A stretch of DNA of 64,000 nt from Micromonospora zingiberis (GTDB lineage Bacteria > Actinomycetota > Actinomycetes > Mycobacteriales > Micromonosporaceae). Positions 22,774 to 30,632 of the stretch are shown piece after piece. A program made the position numbers and the translations under genes. The notes under the pieces were generated by a model, which was given only the letters and a program-made list of their open reading frames with translations, was not told the DNA's origin and made no database searches. Numbering within the stretch: the stretch's first letter is position 1; every line of letters begins with the position of its first letter. Location of the stretch: the NCBI RefSeq assembly GCF_004331455.1, contig NZ_SJJR01000019.1, forward strand, positions 55,501-119,500. Direction: 5' to 3'.

Positions 22774-23077
22774 GTCGCTCCTCGTGGGGTGATGGTGTCG
22801 ACGGGTGGCTGGCCGGGTGTCGCCGGACCGCCGGCAACGTCCGGCCGGCTCGCACAATAAGTTGGGATCATGAACTTTGTCAATCGAAGCGATGCGATGT
22901 TACGGGCTTCTGTGCAGGTGAGACCGCCGCATCCGGCCCTGCCTTACTCGCCTCGACGTACGATCTGGCCCTGCCTCGGCGTACGGTTCGGCCTTGAGTC
23001 GCCCGGCCGGCTCGGTGGCCACCGCATCGGTGCGGCCGGTCGGTGTATGAGCGTGGCCGGGCGGGGTAGTCGGCCGC
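22774..23077. other. divergent intergenic region, cellulase / FUSC
   Basis: This 304-bp gap separates the divergent cellulase and FUSC genes. It contains the cellulase promoter and ribosome site. It is notably less GC-rich between about 22850 and 22915. No second promoter toward the FUSC gene could be assigned with confidence, and no classical CebR operator (TGGGAGCGCTCCCA) was seen. Confidence 0.6.
22854..22883 (-). promoter_or_regulatory. sigma-70-like promoter of the cellulase gene
   Basis: Read on the minus strand: TTGACA (22883-22878), an 18-base spacer, then TATTGT (22859-22854). This is close to the vegetative consensus and points toward the cellulase start at 22773, leaving a leader of roughly 75 bases. 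Confidence 0.6.
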
Positions 23078-24286
23078 GTGGCGGCGGGCGAACAGAGCGG
23101 AAGGCGGGCGCGAAGCGCCGCTGGCTGGACGAGAGCCCGGATCGCGGGCGGGGTTGCCGGGCTCAGCCAGCGGGTCGGCTGGCGGGAACGGCGTCGAACC
23201 CTGGAGCTGTACGCCATCCTCGCCGTCCAGGCGGGGGTGGCCGCCGCGCTCGCCTGGACGGTGGCGCACAACCTGCTGCAACACCCGTCGCCGGTCTTCG
23301 CCCCCACCGCCGCCGTCGGCACCATCGCCGCCGCAATCGGGCGGCGCACCCGACGCACCCTGGAACTGCTGCTCGGGGTGCTGGCCGGGCTGCTGGTCGG
23401 CGACGCGCTGATCGCGGTGATCGGCACCGGCCCGTGGCAGACCGGCACCGTCGTCACCCTGGCCATCCTGCTCGCGCTCACCCTGAGTCGGGGTGGGCAG
23501 GTGGTCACCCAGGCGGGCGGTACCGCCGTGCTGATCGCCACGTTGGCACCCGTACAGCGCGGGCTGGAGGTTCCTCGGATCATCGACGCCGTGATCGGCG
23601 GGCTGACCGCCGTCCTGGTGGTCGCCGTGCTGCCGGTCAACCCGGTGCGGATCATCCAGCGGGCGGCGCGTCCGCTCTTCGCGGACCTGGTCGAATACCT
23701 GCACAATGCCGCGGACGGTATGTCCCGGGCCGACTACCCGGCCGTGGCCCGGGCCCGGGACGAACTGAACGGCCTGCACCCCCAGGTCAAGCTGCTGAAC
23801 GACGCCGTCTCCGGGGCACAGGAAGCGGTCGCGATATCGCCGGCCCGCTGGCACCGGCGGGCCGAGTTCGAACACTACGAACGCGGTACGCGCTACCTCG
23901 AACTGGCCATCCGGGGCGGCCAGGAGATGTTGCGCCGGGCCACCACCGCGATCCGCGACGGCGAGCCGGTGCCGCCCGGGCTGATTGCCGCCGTGCACTA
24001 CTTCGGCGACGCGCTCGCGCTGCTACAACTGGAGGCGGAGAGCGGGCACCACACCAGCCGCTCCGAACAACTGATCCTCAAGGCGGTGGACCGGGCCGCC
24101 GAGGCGTACGGCGAGGGGGTCGGCTTCTCCGGCAGCGTGGTGGTGGCCCAGGTCCGGACCGTGGCCACCGACCTGCTGCGTAGCCTCGGCTGCGAGGAAG
24201 AGGAGGCCAGCGCCGTGATCCGGAGACGCTTCGAGCAACAGCATCCTGCTGCCGGCCGGGGCGCCGCCGAGGCCGGCTCCACCTGA
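23078..24286 (+). CDS. FUSC-like membrane protein (aromatic acid exporter type)
   Basis: A 402-residue protein. The first half has about six hydrophobic segments ('TLELYAILAVQAGVAAAL', 'FAPTAAVGTIAAAIGRR', 'VVTLAILLALTLSRGGQ') arranged like the FUSC/ArAE family; 'GRRTRRTLELLLGVLAGLL' is typical. The second half (about 200-400) is a soluble helical domain rich in charged residues, ending in a Glu-rich segment. Family members export aromatic carboxylic acids or other organic anions; no substrate can be assigned. The start is GTG 23078. It is divergent from the cellulase gene and convergent with the lipoprotein pair. Confidence 0.8.
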   Translation: MAAGEQSGRRARSAAGWTRARIAGGVAGLSQRVGWRERRRTLELYAILAVQAGVAAALAWTVAHNLLQHPSPVFAPTAAVGTIAAAIGRRTRRTLELLLGVLAGLLVGDALIAVIGTGPWQTGTVVTLAILLALTLSRGGQVVTQAGGTAVLIATLAPVQRGLEVPRIIDAVIGGLTAVLVVAVLPVNPVRIIQRAARPLFADLVEYLHNAADGMSRADYPAVARARDELNGLHPQVKLLNDAVSGAQEAVAISPARWHRRAEFEHYERGTRYLELAIRGGQEMLRRATTAIRDGEPVPPGLIAAVHYFGDALALLQLEAESGHHTSRSEQLILKAVDRAAEAYGEGVGFSGSVVVAQVRTVATDLLRSLGCEEEEASAVIRRRFEQQHPAAGRGAAEAGST

Positions 24287-24300
24287 TCGACCCGGCCGGT

Positions 24301-24834
24301 TCAGAGCCGCCCGGCCACCGTCCGCGCCACCTCGGTGAGCCGCTTGTCGTACTTGGCCATGTCGTCCGACCGGACCAGCCGGATGCCCACCCAGACCCCG
24401 GAAGCGTTGACGAACACCATCCCGTCCTCGAGGTACGCCTCGTCCCCGATGCCGGAGAGGGTTTCGAACTCGTGGTTGAGGTCGCGGTCGATGTCCAGGA
24501 TCTTCTTCGCCCCGTCCCCGACGTGGATCTCCACCTGCGCCACCGGCCCCGAGACGGGCCCGGTGTACCAGCAGCTCTCCCCGCTTGGCACCGGATCGTT
24601 CAGCGGTGTGCCGGCCAACTTCTCGGCTTCGGGCTTCGTCACCAGCGCGCAGGCGTCGACCTGCGCCGGGGCGGGTGGCTCGGGTGCCTCGGTGGCCTCG
24701 GTCGGCGCCACGATCTCCGACGGCTGCACCGGTGGTGGTGGCGCGGCCGTGGGTTCCGTGCCGCCGCAGGCGGCGAGGACGGCGAGGGTGGTGGCCGCCC
24801 CGGCGAGTCGGGCGACGGAGGTCAGGTGCCGCAT
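24301..24834 (-). CDS. DUF3558-like lipoprotein
   Basis: A 177-residue protein with signal peptide and lipobox LAAC (Cys at about residue 23), then a long Pro/Glu/Ala-rich linker. The folded part begins 'VDACALVTKPEAEKLAG' and has a central Cys-Trp ('SGESCWYTG'), the arrangement of DUF3558 actinobacterial lipoproteins. Function is unknown. It lies 22 bases downstream of another lipoprotein of the same general layout, suggesting an operon of two paralogue-like surface lipoproteins. Confidence 0.75.
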   Translation of the reverse strand: MRHLTSVARLAGAATTLAVLAACGGTEPTAAPPPPVQPSEIVAPTEATEAPEPPAPAQVDACALVTKPEAEKLAGTPLNDPVPSGESCWYTGPVSGPVAQVEIHVGDGAKKILDIDRDLNHEFETLSGIGDEAYLEDGMVFVNASGVWVGIRLVRSDDMAKYDKRLTEVARTVAGRL

Positions 24835-24856
24835 GTAGGTCTCCTTCGTCCGGGCT

Positions 24857-25381
24857 TCACCGTGGCAGGGCGTCGAGCAGTTGGCGTACCGCCTGCGCGT
24901 ATCCGTCGGGTTGGGCGCCGAGGCGCTCGAAACTGCTCAGCGTCACGGTGAAGCTGCCGGCACCGCTGATCACCACCGCTTCGGCGCCGATGTCCTTCAC
25001 CGCCAGGTAGCCCTTTTCGCCGGCACCGAGATCGGTCACCGTCTGGTAGATCTGGTCGGCCTGCTGGCGCTGGTAGGCGTAGGTCATCTCACCGGCGACC
25101 TGGGAAGCCGTGGTCACGGTGAGCAGGGCGACGCCCTTGCCGTCGCCGAAGCTGCAGTTGCCCTGGTCGACCATTGGCTGGCCGACGAATCCGGCGATCT
25201 GTTCGGCGCTGAAAGGACAGGCCGGACGGACCGCGTCCGCGGCGGCGTCGGGCAGGTCGAGATCCACGTCCGCGTCGGCGTCCGTGCCGACGCCCGGCTC
25301 CGGCGTCGCGGGCCCGTCGTTGCCGCAGCCGGTCAGTGCGAGGATGGCCGCGAGGACCATGGGCAGGATCAGTCGCCGCAC
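24857..25381 (-). CDS. DUF3558-like lipoprotein
   Basis: A 174-residue lipoprotein: signal 'LILPMVLAAILALTGCG' with lipobox LTGC, then an acidic Asp-rich linker (TDADADVDLDLPDAA). The folded domain has 'RPACPFSAEQIAGFVGQP' and 'DQGNCSFGDGKGVALLTV', two Cys as in its downstream neighbour. GTG 25381 is preferred because AGGGA lies about eight bases upstream and the signal peptide starts there; the frame stays open to 25447. Its role is unknown. A GC-rich hairpin (25476-25496) separates it from the LuxR gene upstream. Confidence 0.72.
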   Translation of the reverse strand: MRRLILPMVLAAILALTGCGNDGPATPEPGVGTDADADVDLDLPDAAADAVRPACPFSAEQIAGFVGQPMVDQGNCSFGDGKGVALLTVTTASQVAGEMTYAYQRQQADQIYQTVTDLGAGEKGYLAVKDIGAEAVVISGAGSFTVTLSSFERLGAQPDGYAQAVRQLLDALPR

Positions 25382-25475
25382 CTGTCTGTTCCCTTCTTCC
25401 GCCGGGCCCGTCGCAGGCACCGGCGCCGACGCCCTGGACGGCGACAACCGGCCCGTACGCCCGGCCGGTCGTACC

Positions 25476-25496
25476 CCCGGCCTAGCGCCGGCCGGG
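25476..25496 (-). terminator. hairpin downstream of LuxR regulator
   Basis: CCCGGCC, a 7-base loop, then GGCCGGG: a short GC-only stem in the 163-bp gap between the 3' end of the LuxR-type gene and the lipoprotein pair. A terminator is plausible; in DNA this GC-rich such a stem can occur by chance. Confidence 0.35.
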
Positions 25497-25544
25497 ACGA
25501 TTCGACGCTACGGCCGCTCTTGGGCGAAGGAATCCGGCTTTTCC

Positions 25545-28508
25545 CTAGCCTTTGCGCTCCCGACGCCCGGAATCGGCCTCGGTGCTGGCTTGGGCCAGCA
25601 CCGCATTGGGCTCTGTGCTGGCTCGGCCCAGCACCGCATTGGGCTCTGTGCTGGCTCGGCCCAGCACCGCATTGGGCTCTGTGCTGGCCTGGGCCAGCGC
25701 GGCTTTGGGCTCTGTGCTGGCTCGGCCCAGCACCGCATTGGGCTCTGTGCTGGCTCGGGCCAGCGCGGCATTCAGTTCGGCCCGGCGGGAGATGCCGAGC
25801 TTGCGGTACACGCGGGAGAGGTTCGTCTCCACCGTCTTGGGGCTGACGAACAGCTCGTCGGCAATGGCGCGGCTGGTCCGGCCGAGTGCGGCGAGCCGCG
25901 CCACGCGCTCTTCGGTCGCGGTGAGGGCCGACGGCGCGGGGGGCCGGCCGCCCAGCCGGGCCGCCTCCGCCCGGGCCCGCGCGGCGAACGCCGCCGCGCC
26001 GAGCGCGTCGAACTCGGCCGCCGCGGCCTGTAGCGCGTCCCGGGCTGGTCGCTTGCGCCGCAACCGCCGGTGCACGACGCCGGAGACCAGCAGACAGCGG
26101 GCCCGGTCCAGCGGCAGGATGTCCGGTGCCACCGCGGCGCGGGCGGCGGCGAGGTCGTCGAGGGCGGCCGAGGGGTCGATGCCGCTGGCGCTGTCCAGCA
26201 GGGCGCGACTGCGCGCCAGGCCCAGCAGCGTCCACGGCCGGGGCATGCGGCGGTGCCGCTCGGTCAGCCGATGCAGGGCGGCGCGGGCGGTGCCGAGGTC
26301 ACCGGCGGCCACGCACGCCTCGATCCAGTCCGGCTCGAAGCGCTGCGCCAACGGCTCGGTCAGGCCCATCCGGTCGACCGTCGCGGCCAGCCGACCGTAT
26401 CCGGCCGCCGCGTCGGCGACCCGCCCGGCGCAGAGCGCGACGAACGCGCCGAGTTGCAGGTGGATCCGCCGGCACCAGTCGTCGTCGAGTTCCTCGCCCA
26501 GCCGTACGCCCGCCTCGGCCACCCGCGCGGCGGCGTCGAGCCGGCCACGCAGGGCGTCGAGCAGCCCGGTCAGCCAGATTTCCGCGGTCAGCTCGGTGCC
26601 CAGCAACTCGCCGAGGTCGCGGGCCGCCGCGATGTGTCGCTCGGCCATCGACCAGCGCCCGGCGAGCAGTTCGGTCTCACCGAGGTGTTTGAGCAGGTCG
26701 TACTGGGAGGGTTCGTCGCCGCGCGCCGCCGCCCGGTCCAGCAGCCGGGTCAGGCGGGTCCGCGCCCGGTCGGGGTCGTCGATGGCCTTCCACCAGATCG
26801 CCGGTATCGTGCCGGCCAGCCAGGAGGGCTCTGCCCCTTCCATGCCCAGTGCCCGGTCGAGCAACTCGGTGCGGGGCGGCTCACCGGCGCGTACCTCGTT
26901 GAAGAACAGGTGCAACAGGGCCGCGGCGAGTAGCGGGCCGTCGCCGCCCGGGCCGGTGAGCAGGGCGATGGCCGCCTCGGCGTGCGTGCGCGCCGGATCC
27001 GGCAGGTCGACGAAGAGGGCCAGGTGGGCGTGGATCCGACCGGCGAGCGCGGACCCGGGCTGCGTCGCGGCCAGTGCGCGTCCGGCGGCGGCCACCGCCG
27101 TGCCGCCCGGCTCGTCGGCGCTCCACGCGACCACGGCGCGCAGCAGCAGCGCCTCGGCCCGGATGTGGCCGCTGAATCCGGCGGCCACCTGCTCGGCGGC
27201 CGCTCGTGCCCCCGGATGGTCGCCACAGTCGAACCGGCACCGGGCCGCCGCCAGCAGCCGCTCGCCGTGGGTGAGGAGGTCGTCGGACGGGGTGAGCCGC
27301 GCGGCCGCTTCGTAGAGGTTCGCCGCGGCCTCCGGTGCCCCTCGTGCGCGCTGTCGCGCCGCGGCGGCGGCGAGGGCGTCGGCGACCACCGGGTCGGCGG
27401 TGGTGGTGCAGGCAGCGAGTTGGCGAACCCGTTCGTCGGGATCGGCGACGACCTCGGCCAGCCTGCGGTGCAGCCCGCGTCGGACCCCGGGTGGGATGCC
27501 GGCCCGGACCGTCGCCGCGTACACCGGATGGGCGAACTCCACCCTGGTCGGGGTCACCACCAGCAGCCCGGCCTCCTCGGCGGCGTCGAAAGCGTGTGGC
27601 CCCACGCCGGTCGCCGCCAGGTCCCGCAGCAGGGGGACGCTGAGCAGCGCCGCCAACCGCACGGCGTCGCGGCACCCGGCCGGCAGCCCGGCGAAGACGT
27701 CACCGAGGAGCTGGTGCATGGAGGACGCGACGGGCAGGTCCTGTGCCGGTTCCGGTGGCTTGGGCAGGCGCTGTACCGCGCGGGCCACCTCGATGGCGAC
27801 CAGTGGGTTGCCGCCGGAGTCCCGGGCGATGCGGGCCAACAGCGGGCGGTTGAGGGTGACGCCGATCCGTTCCCGCAGTACGTGGTGCAGCGCGTGCACG
27901 CTCAGCGGCGTCAGCGTCAGCCGGGTCAGCCGGCCGGCACCCGCGTCGAGCCCGAGCGGGGCCGGCCGTACCGCCGGCCCGGTGGCGCTGCGGCTGCTGA
28001 CCAGTGTGGCCAGTCGCGGGCCGACCCGGCGCAGGGCGAACCGCAGGGCGCGTTCGCTCGGCCGGTCGAGCCACGGTGCGTCGTCCACGGCCACCAGCAC
28101 GGTCCGGCCCGAGGCGAGCGCGGCCTCCAGGAGCGACCGGGTGGCCGCGCCGATCACGCGCTCGTCGATCGTCTCGTCACTGTCGCGGGTGACCAGCACC
28201 ATCTCGGCCGCGACGCGCTGCGGACGCGGCAGGTCCGCCGCCAGGTCCGCCAGTGGGCGCAGCAGGTCGGCCAGGGCGGCGAAGGGTAGGTCGGCCTCGC
28301 ATTCGGTCGGTGCGCAGGCCAGCACCGACCAGCCGGCCCGCGCGGCCTCGGCGACCAACGCCCGCAGCAGTGCGGTCTTGCCGATGCCGGCGGGGCCCTC
28401 CAGCAGCACCGCCCCGGGCTCGCTCAGCGAGCGCCAGGCCTGGTCGAATACCTCGTCCCGGCCGACGAGCGCACCCCGCATGGGGCCGATTCTGGCATCG
28501 CCGGTCAC
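25545..28508 (-). CDS. large ATP-binding LuxR family regulator (LAL type) with repeat tail
   Basis: A 987-residue regulator of the MalT/LAL class. The N-terminal ATPase has Walker A 'LLEGPAGIGKTALLRAL' (Lys44) and Walker B 'VLVAVDDAPWLD'. A long helical-repeat midsection (about 380-840) resembles TPR sensor regions. The LuxR DNA-binding domain is at about 860-915: 'LTATEERVARLAALGRTS', then 'IADELFVSPKTVETNLSR'. After it comes an unusual tail of six 11-residue repeats (unit GRASTEPNAVL) and a basic end. GTG 28508 has AGGA upstream; ATG 28481 is an alternative. LAL proteins activate nearby metabolic or antibiotic genes in response to a ligand; neither ligand nor target is evident. Confidence 0.88.
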   Translation of the reverse strand: MTGDARIGPMRGALVGRDEVFDQAWRSLSEPGAVLLEGPAGIGKTALLRALVAEAARAGWSVLACAPTECEADLPFAALADLLRPLADLAADLPRPQRVAAEMVLVTRDSDETIDERVIGAATRSLLEAALASGRTVLVAVDDAPWLDRPSERALRFALRRVGPRLATLVSSRSATGPAVRPAPLGLDAGAGRLTRLTLTPLSVHALHHVLRERIGVTLNRPLLARIARDSGGNPLVAIEVARAVQRLPKPPEPAQDLPVASSMHQLLGDVFAGLPAGCRDAVRLAALLSVPLLRDLAATGVGPHAFDAAEEAGLLVVTPTRVEFAHPVYAATVRAGIPPGVRRGLHRRLAEVVADPDERVRQLAACTTTADPVVADALAAAAARQRARGAPEAAANLYEAAARLTPSDDLLTHGERLLAAARCRFDCGDHPGARAAAEQVAAGFSGHIRAEALLLRAVVAWSADEPGGTAVAAAGRALAATQPGSALAGRIHAHLALFVDLPDPARTHAEAAIALLTGPGGDGPLLAAALLHLFFNEVRAGEPPRTELLDRALGMEGAEPSWLAGTIPAIWWKAIDDPDRARTRLTRLLDRAAARGDEPSQYDLLKHLGETELLAGRWSMAERHIAAARDLGELLGTELTAEIWLTGLLDALRGRLDAAARVAEAGVRLGEELDDDWCRRIHLQLGAFVALCAGRVADAAAGYGRLAATVDRMGLTEPLAQRFEPDWIEACVAAGDLGTARAALHRLTERHRRMPRPWTLLGLARSRALLDSASGIDPSAALDDLAAARAAVAPDILPLDRARCLLVSGVVHRRLRRKRPARDALQAAAAEFDALGAAAFAARARAEAARLGGRPPAPSALTATEERVARLAALGRTSRAIADELFVSPKTVETNLSRVYRKLGISRRAELNAALARASTEPNAVLGRASTEPKAALAQASTEPNAVLGRASTEPNAVLGRASTEPNAVLAQASTEADSGRRERKG
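25582..25779. repeat. 33-bp minisatellite, six units, inside the LuxR gene
   Basis: Six head-to-tail 33-bp units begin at 25582, 25615, 25648, 25681, 25714 and 25747, differing by a few substitutions. The period is 11 codons, so copy-number change would keep the LuxR reading frame. The encoded minus-strand unit is GRASTEPNAVL or a close variant. Confidence 0.95.
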
Positions 28509-28547
28509 CGGTGACCATCCTGCGGACGCCCGACGCGCCGGGGGCCG

Positions 28548-29510
28548 TCAGGCGTGCAGCGTCCGGCTGGGAAGAATGCCGTATGCGGCGTGGTAGCGCG
28601 CGGTGAATCGGCTGTGGCTGACGAATCCCCACCGGGAGGCGATGGCCGAGACAGTGTCCTGACGCGGGTCGGCCCGCAGCAGGTCGCGGTGGACACGATC
28701 GAGCCGGACCTGGCGTAGGTGTGCCATTGGGGTGGTGTCGAGATGACGGCGGAACGCCATTTGCAGCGCTCGTAGGGAAACCCGGGCTGCGGCGGCGATG
28801 TCGGCGGCCACGATGTCGCGGTCGGCGTACTCCTCGATGAAGTCCGTGGCGCGGCGCAGCGTCGCGGTCGTCGCGTCGCGCCGATCGGCCGCGGTCGGCC
28901 CGGCGGCGGCGGTGTTGGGGAACACCGCGAGGGCTGAGGCCGCCAGCATCCGGGCGGCGTTGGCGATCACCAGCGGCTGTCGGTAGGCGTGCGGGTTGGC
29001 CAGTACGACCCGATCGAGGTAGCTCGTGGTGTGCCGCCACAGCCGGGCCAGCGCCGACGAGACAGGTGCCAGCCCAGTGAACCTGACGGCGTCGATCCGC
29101 TTCGGCGAGGTGCCGCTGGCCACCTTGGTGAGTACCGACAGGTCGAGCAGACAGGAAGTGATCTTGCCTGGCCGCCAGCGTATCGAGTACGGCAGCCCGG
29201 GCATGGCGGCGAGGAAGACGTCCCCGGGGCCGAACCGGCCGCGTGTTCCGGCGCAGTCACGGTCGATGCGACCGCTGACGACGTGGCTGACCACCAGGGC
29301 GTCGATGGGGCCGACGTCGATGTCGAGTTGGCTGGACTGCGCCATCGTGTCCAGGCAGAACGGTCCGGCGTCGATGCGGTCGTGACGTAATCGGTAGGCC
29401 CGCGCGGCGCGGATCGTCATCTGGGTGCCGTAGGCGTTGGTCAGAAACTGCTGGATGGTGTCCGGGTTCTGACTGTCGAAACGGTGAGCGGTCGGCCCCT
29501 GCGTCTTCAA
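28548..29510 (-). CDS. AraC family transcriptional regulator
   Basis: A 320-residue regulator. The N-terminal ~180 residues match an AraC ligand-binding (cupin-like) domain ('DVGPIDALVVSHVVSGRI', 'GPGDVFLAAMPGLPYSIR'). The C-terminal ~110 residues carry two helix-turn-helix units ('DIAAAARVSLRALQMAFR' and 'SAIASRWGFVSHSRFTAR') with the family's 'YHAAYGILPS' ending. No in-frame ATG precedes the conserved region; TTG 29510 is preferred because GGAGA lies close upstream. The frame is open to 29786. It is 39 bases past the LuxR gene's start, on the same strand, so both may be expressed together. Confidence 0.82.
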   Translation of the reverse strand: MKTQGPTAHRFDSQNPDTIQQFLTNAYGTQMTIRAARAYRLRHDRIDAGPFCLDTMAQSSQLDIDVGPIDALVVSHVVSGRIDRDCAGTRGRFGPGDVFLAAMPGLPYSIRWRPGKITSCLLDLSVLTKVASGTSPKRIDAVRFTGLAPVSSALARLWRHTTSYLDRVVLANPHAYRQPLVIANAARMLAASALAVFPNTAAAGPTAADRRDATTATLRRATDFIEEYADRDIVAADIAAAARVSLRALQMAFRRHLDTTPMAHLRQVRLDRVHRDLLRADPRQDTVSAIASRWGFVSHSRFTARYHAAYGILPSRTLHA

Positions 29511-29827
29511 TGCGTCTCCATCGACATGGACGGAGTCGTGTGTGATGTCTCCTCGCGCGCCGGCCGGCGTCCGAGCGGGACATGCCGGGTTCGGCGTCCG
29601 GCAGATCTCCGGGATTCCCGTCGATGCTATCCACATAGGAGGGGAATCCCGTGATGTTTGGCGGCAAATGCGTCGCGTGGGCGGGATGTCAGTCGTTGCC
29701 GACGGTAGAAGCTTCGTTTTCGGGCTAGCCGGACCGGACCCGTGCGTACTTCGGGCTAGCTGTTGACCGAGGGTGGCCATGATCATGCAAAGGGTGTTGA
29801 CCGAGAGGTAGCTGATCGACCGTACGG
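29511..29827. other. 317-bp AT-richer divergent intergenic region with repeats
   Basis: Lower GC than its surroundings. It holds a 9-bp inverted repeat, GGGATTCCC (29611-29619) and GGGAATCCC (29642-29650), and two direct repeats: TTCGGGCTAGC twice (around 29718 and 29750) and TGTTGACCGAG twice (around 29761 and 29794). It separates the AraC regulator from a divergent unknown gene and probably contains both promoters and operators, possibly AraC half-sites. No gene was seen. Confidence 0.5.
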
Positions 29828-30499
29828 ATGAAGGGGTGGATGTTGGTGATCAAGGATCCGACTGACATCGTCCGGCTGGCGACGGCCGAGGCGCTCCGGC
29901 GGATCGCCGGGGAGGTGCTGCTCACCGACATCTTGGGAACGCGGCTGACAGCCGCCGGTGACGGTCTTCGGGAGGTGCTGCGGACCGCCCTCGTGGCACA
30001 GCGGGTGGCGATGCCGTCGCGGCTCATCGCACTGTGCCGAGAGATGGACGTCGGGCCCGATGCGTTCGACCTGCTGGGCCACCATCTCCTCGGAGCCCTG
30101 GTCGACTACCGGCCGGGCCCGGACGCGTTGGTCCGGGTCGGCGGAGCGCTCGGACTCGCGCGTCGGACACTGTTCGACCCGTCGTCGTTGGCGCCCGACG
30201 GCTCACCGCCGATCCGCGCCCATGTCGCCCGGCGCAACAGTGCGACGGCGCGGTACCGCACGGTGAAACCGCCGGAGCATCTGCCGTCGCCACCGGGTTG
30301 GACCTGCACCGGCTGTGGTCGGGAGTGGCCGTGCGCGGTCAAACAGAGTCAACTGTTGGTCGAGTTCGGTGGCGCCCGGGCCGCGCTGGCGGTCTACCTG
30401 GGCTCCTGCCTGCTCGCCGCCGCGCGGGACCTGCCCGGTCTGCAGTTGGAGCGGGCTCGCAACCGGTTCCTCGGCTGGTTGCCGCGCCGACCGTTCTGA
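29828..30499 (+). CDS. uncharacterised actinobacterial protein with CxxC...C motif
   Basis: A 223-residue soluble protein. The C-terminal third ('GWTCTGCGREWPCAVKQS', then 'ALAVYLGSCLLAAARDLP' and RFLGWLPRR) resembles a small family common in Micromonospora, sometimes labelled 'flavin reductase' without clear support. The N-terminal two thirds are helical, with 'TDIVRLATAEALRRIAGE' and 'GPDAFDLLGHHLLGALVD', and were not recognised. Three clustered Cys might bind a metal. ATG 29828 is used; ATG 29840 has AAGGGG just upstream and may be the real start. The gene ends before a strong bidirectional hairpin. Confidence 0.65.
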   Translation: MKGWMLVIKDPTDIVRLATAEALRRIAGEVLLTDILGTRLTAAGDGLREVLRTALVAQRVAMPSRLIALCREMDVGPDAFDLLGHHLLGALVDYRPGPDALVRVGGALGLARRTLFDPSSLAPDGSPPIRAHVARRNSATARYRTVKPPEHLPSPPGWTCTGCGREWPCAVKQSQLLVEFGGARAALAVYLGSCLLAAARDLPGLQLERARNRFLGWLPRRPF

Positions 30500-30574
30500 G
30501 CCTGGCGGCGGGCCGGTGACCTGTCGCGACGGTCGACCGCGCCGCACACGCTGCGGCGCCGGGAACGGCGAAAG

Positions 30575-30615
30575 CCGGCCGCCCCGCGCTCCACAGTGGG
30601 GCGCGGGGCGGCCGG
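30575..30615. terminator. strong bidirectional terminator hairpin
   Basis: An 18-bp stem (30575-30592 pairs with 30598-30615; one G-T pair) around a 5-base loop ACAGT. It stands between the 3' ends of two convergent genes (stops at 30499 and 30633), the classical position for a two-way terminator. Confidence 0.8.
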
Positions 30616-30632
30616 GTCGATCCCAGTGGTGG

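Noticed and set aside
25552..27315. 587-residue plus-strand frame with repeated VLARPSTALGS motifs
   Set aside because: This is the antisense reading of the LuxR gene and its 33-bp repeat; the minus strand has ATPase and HTH motifs.
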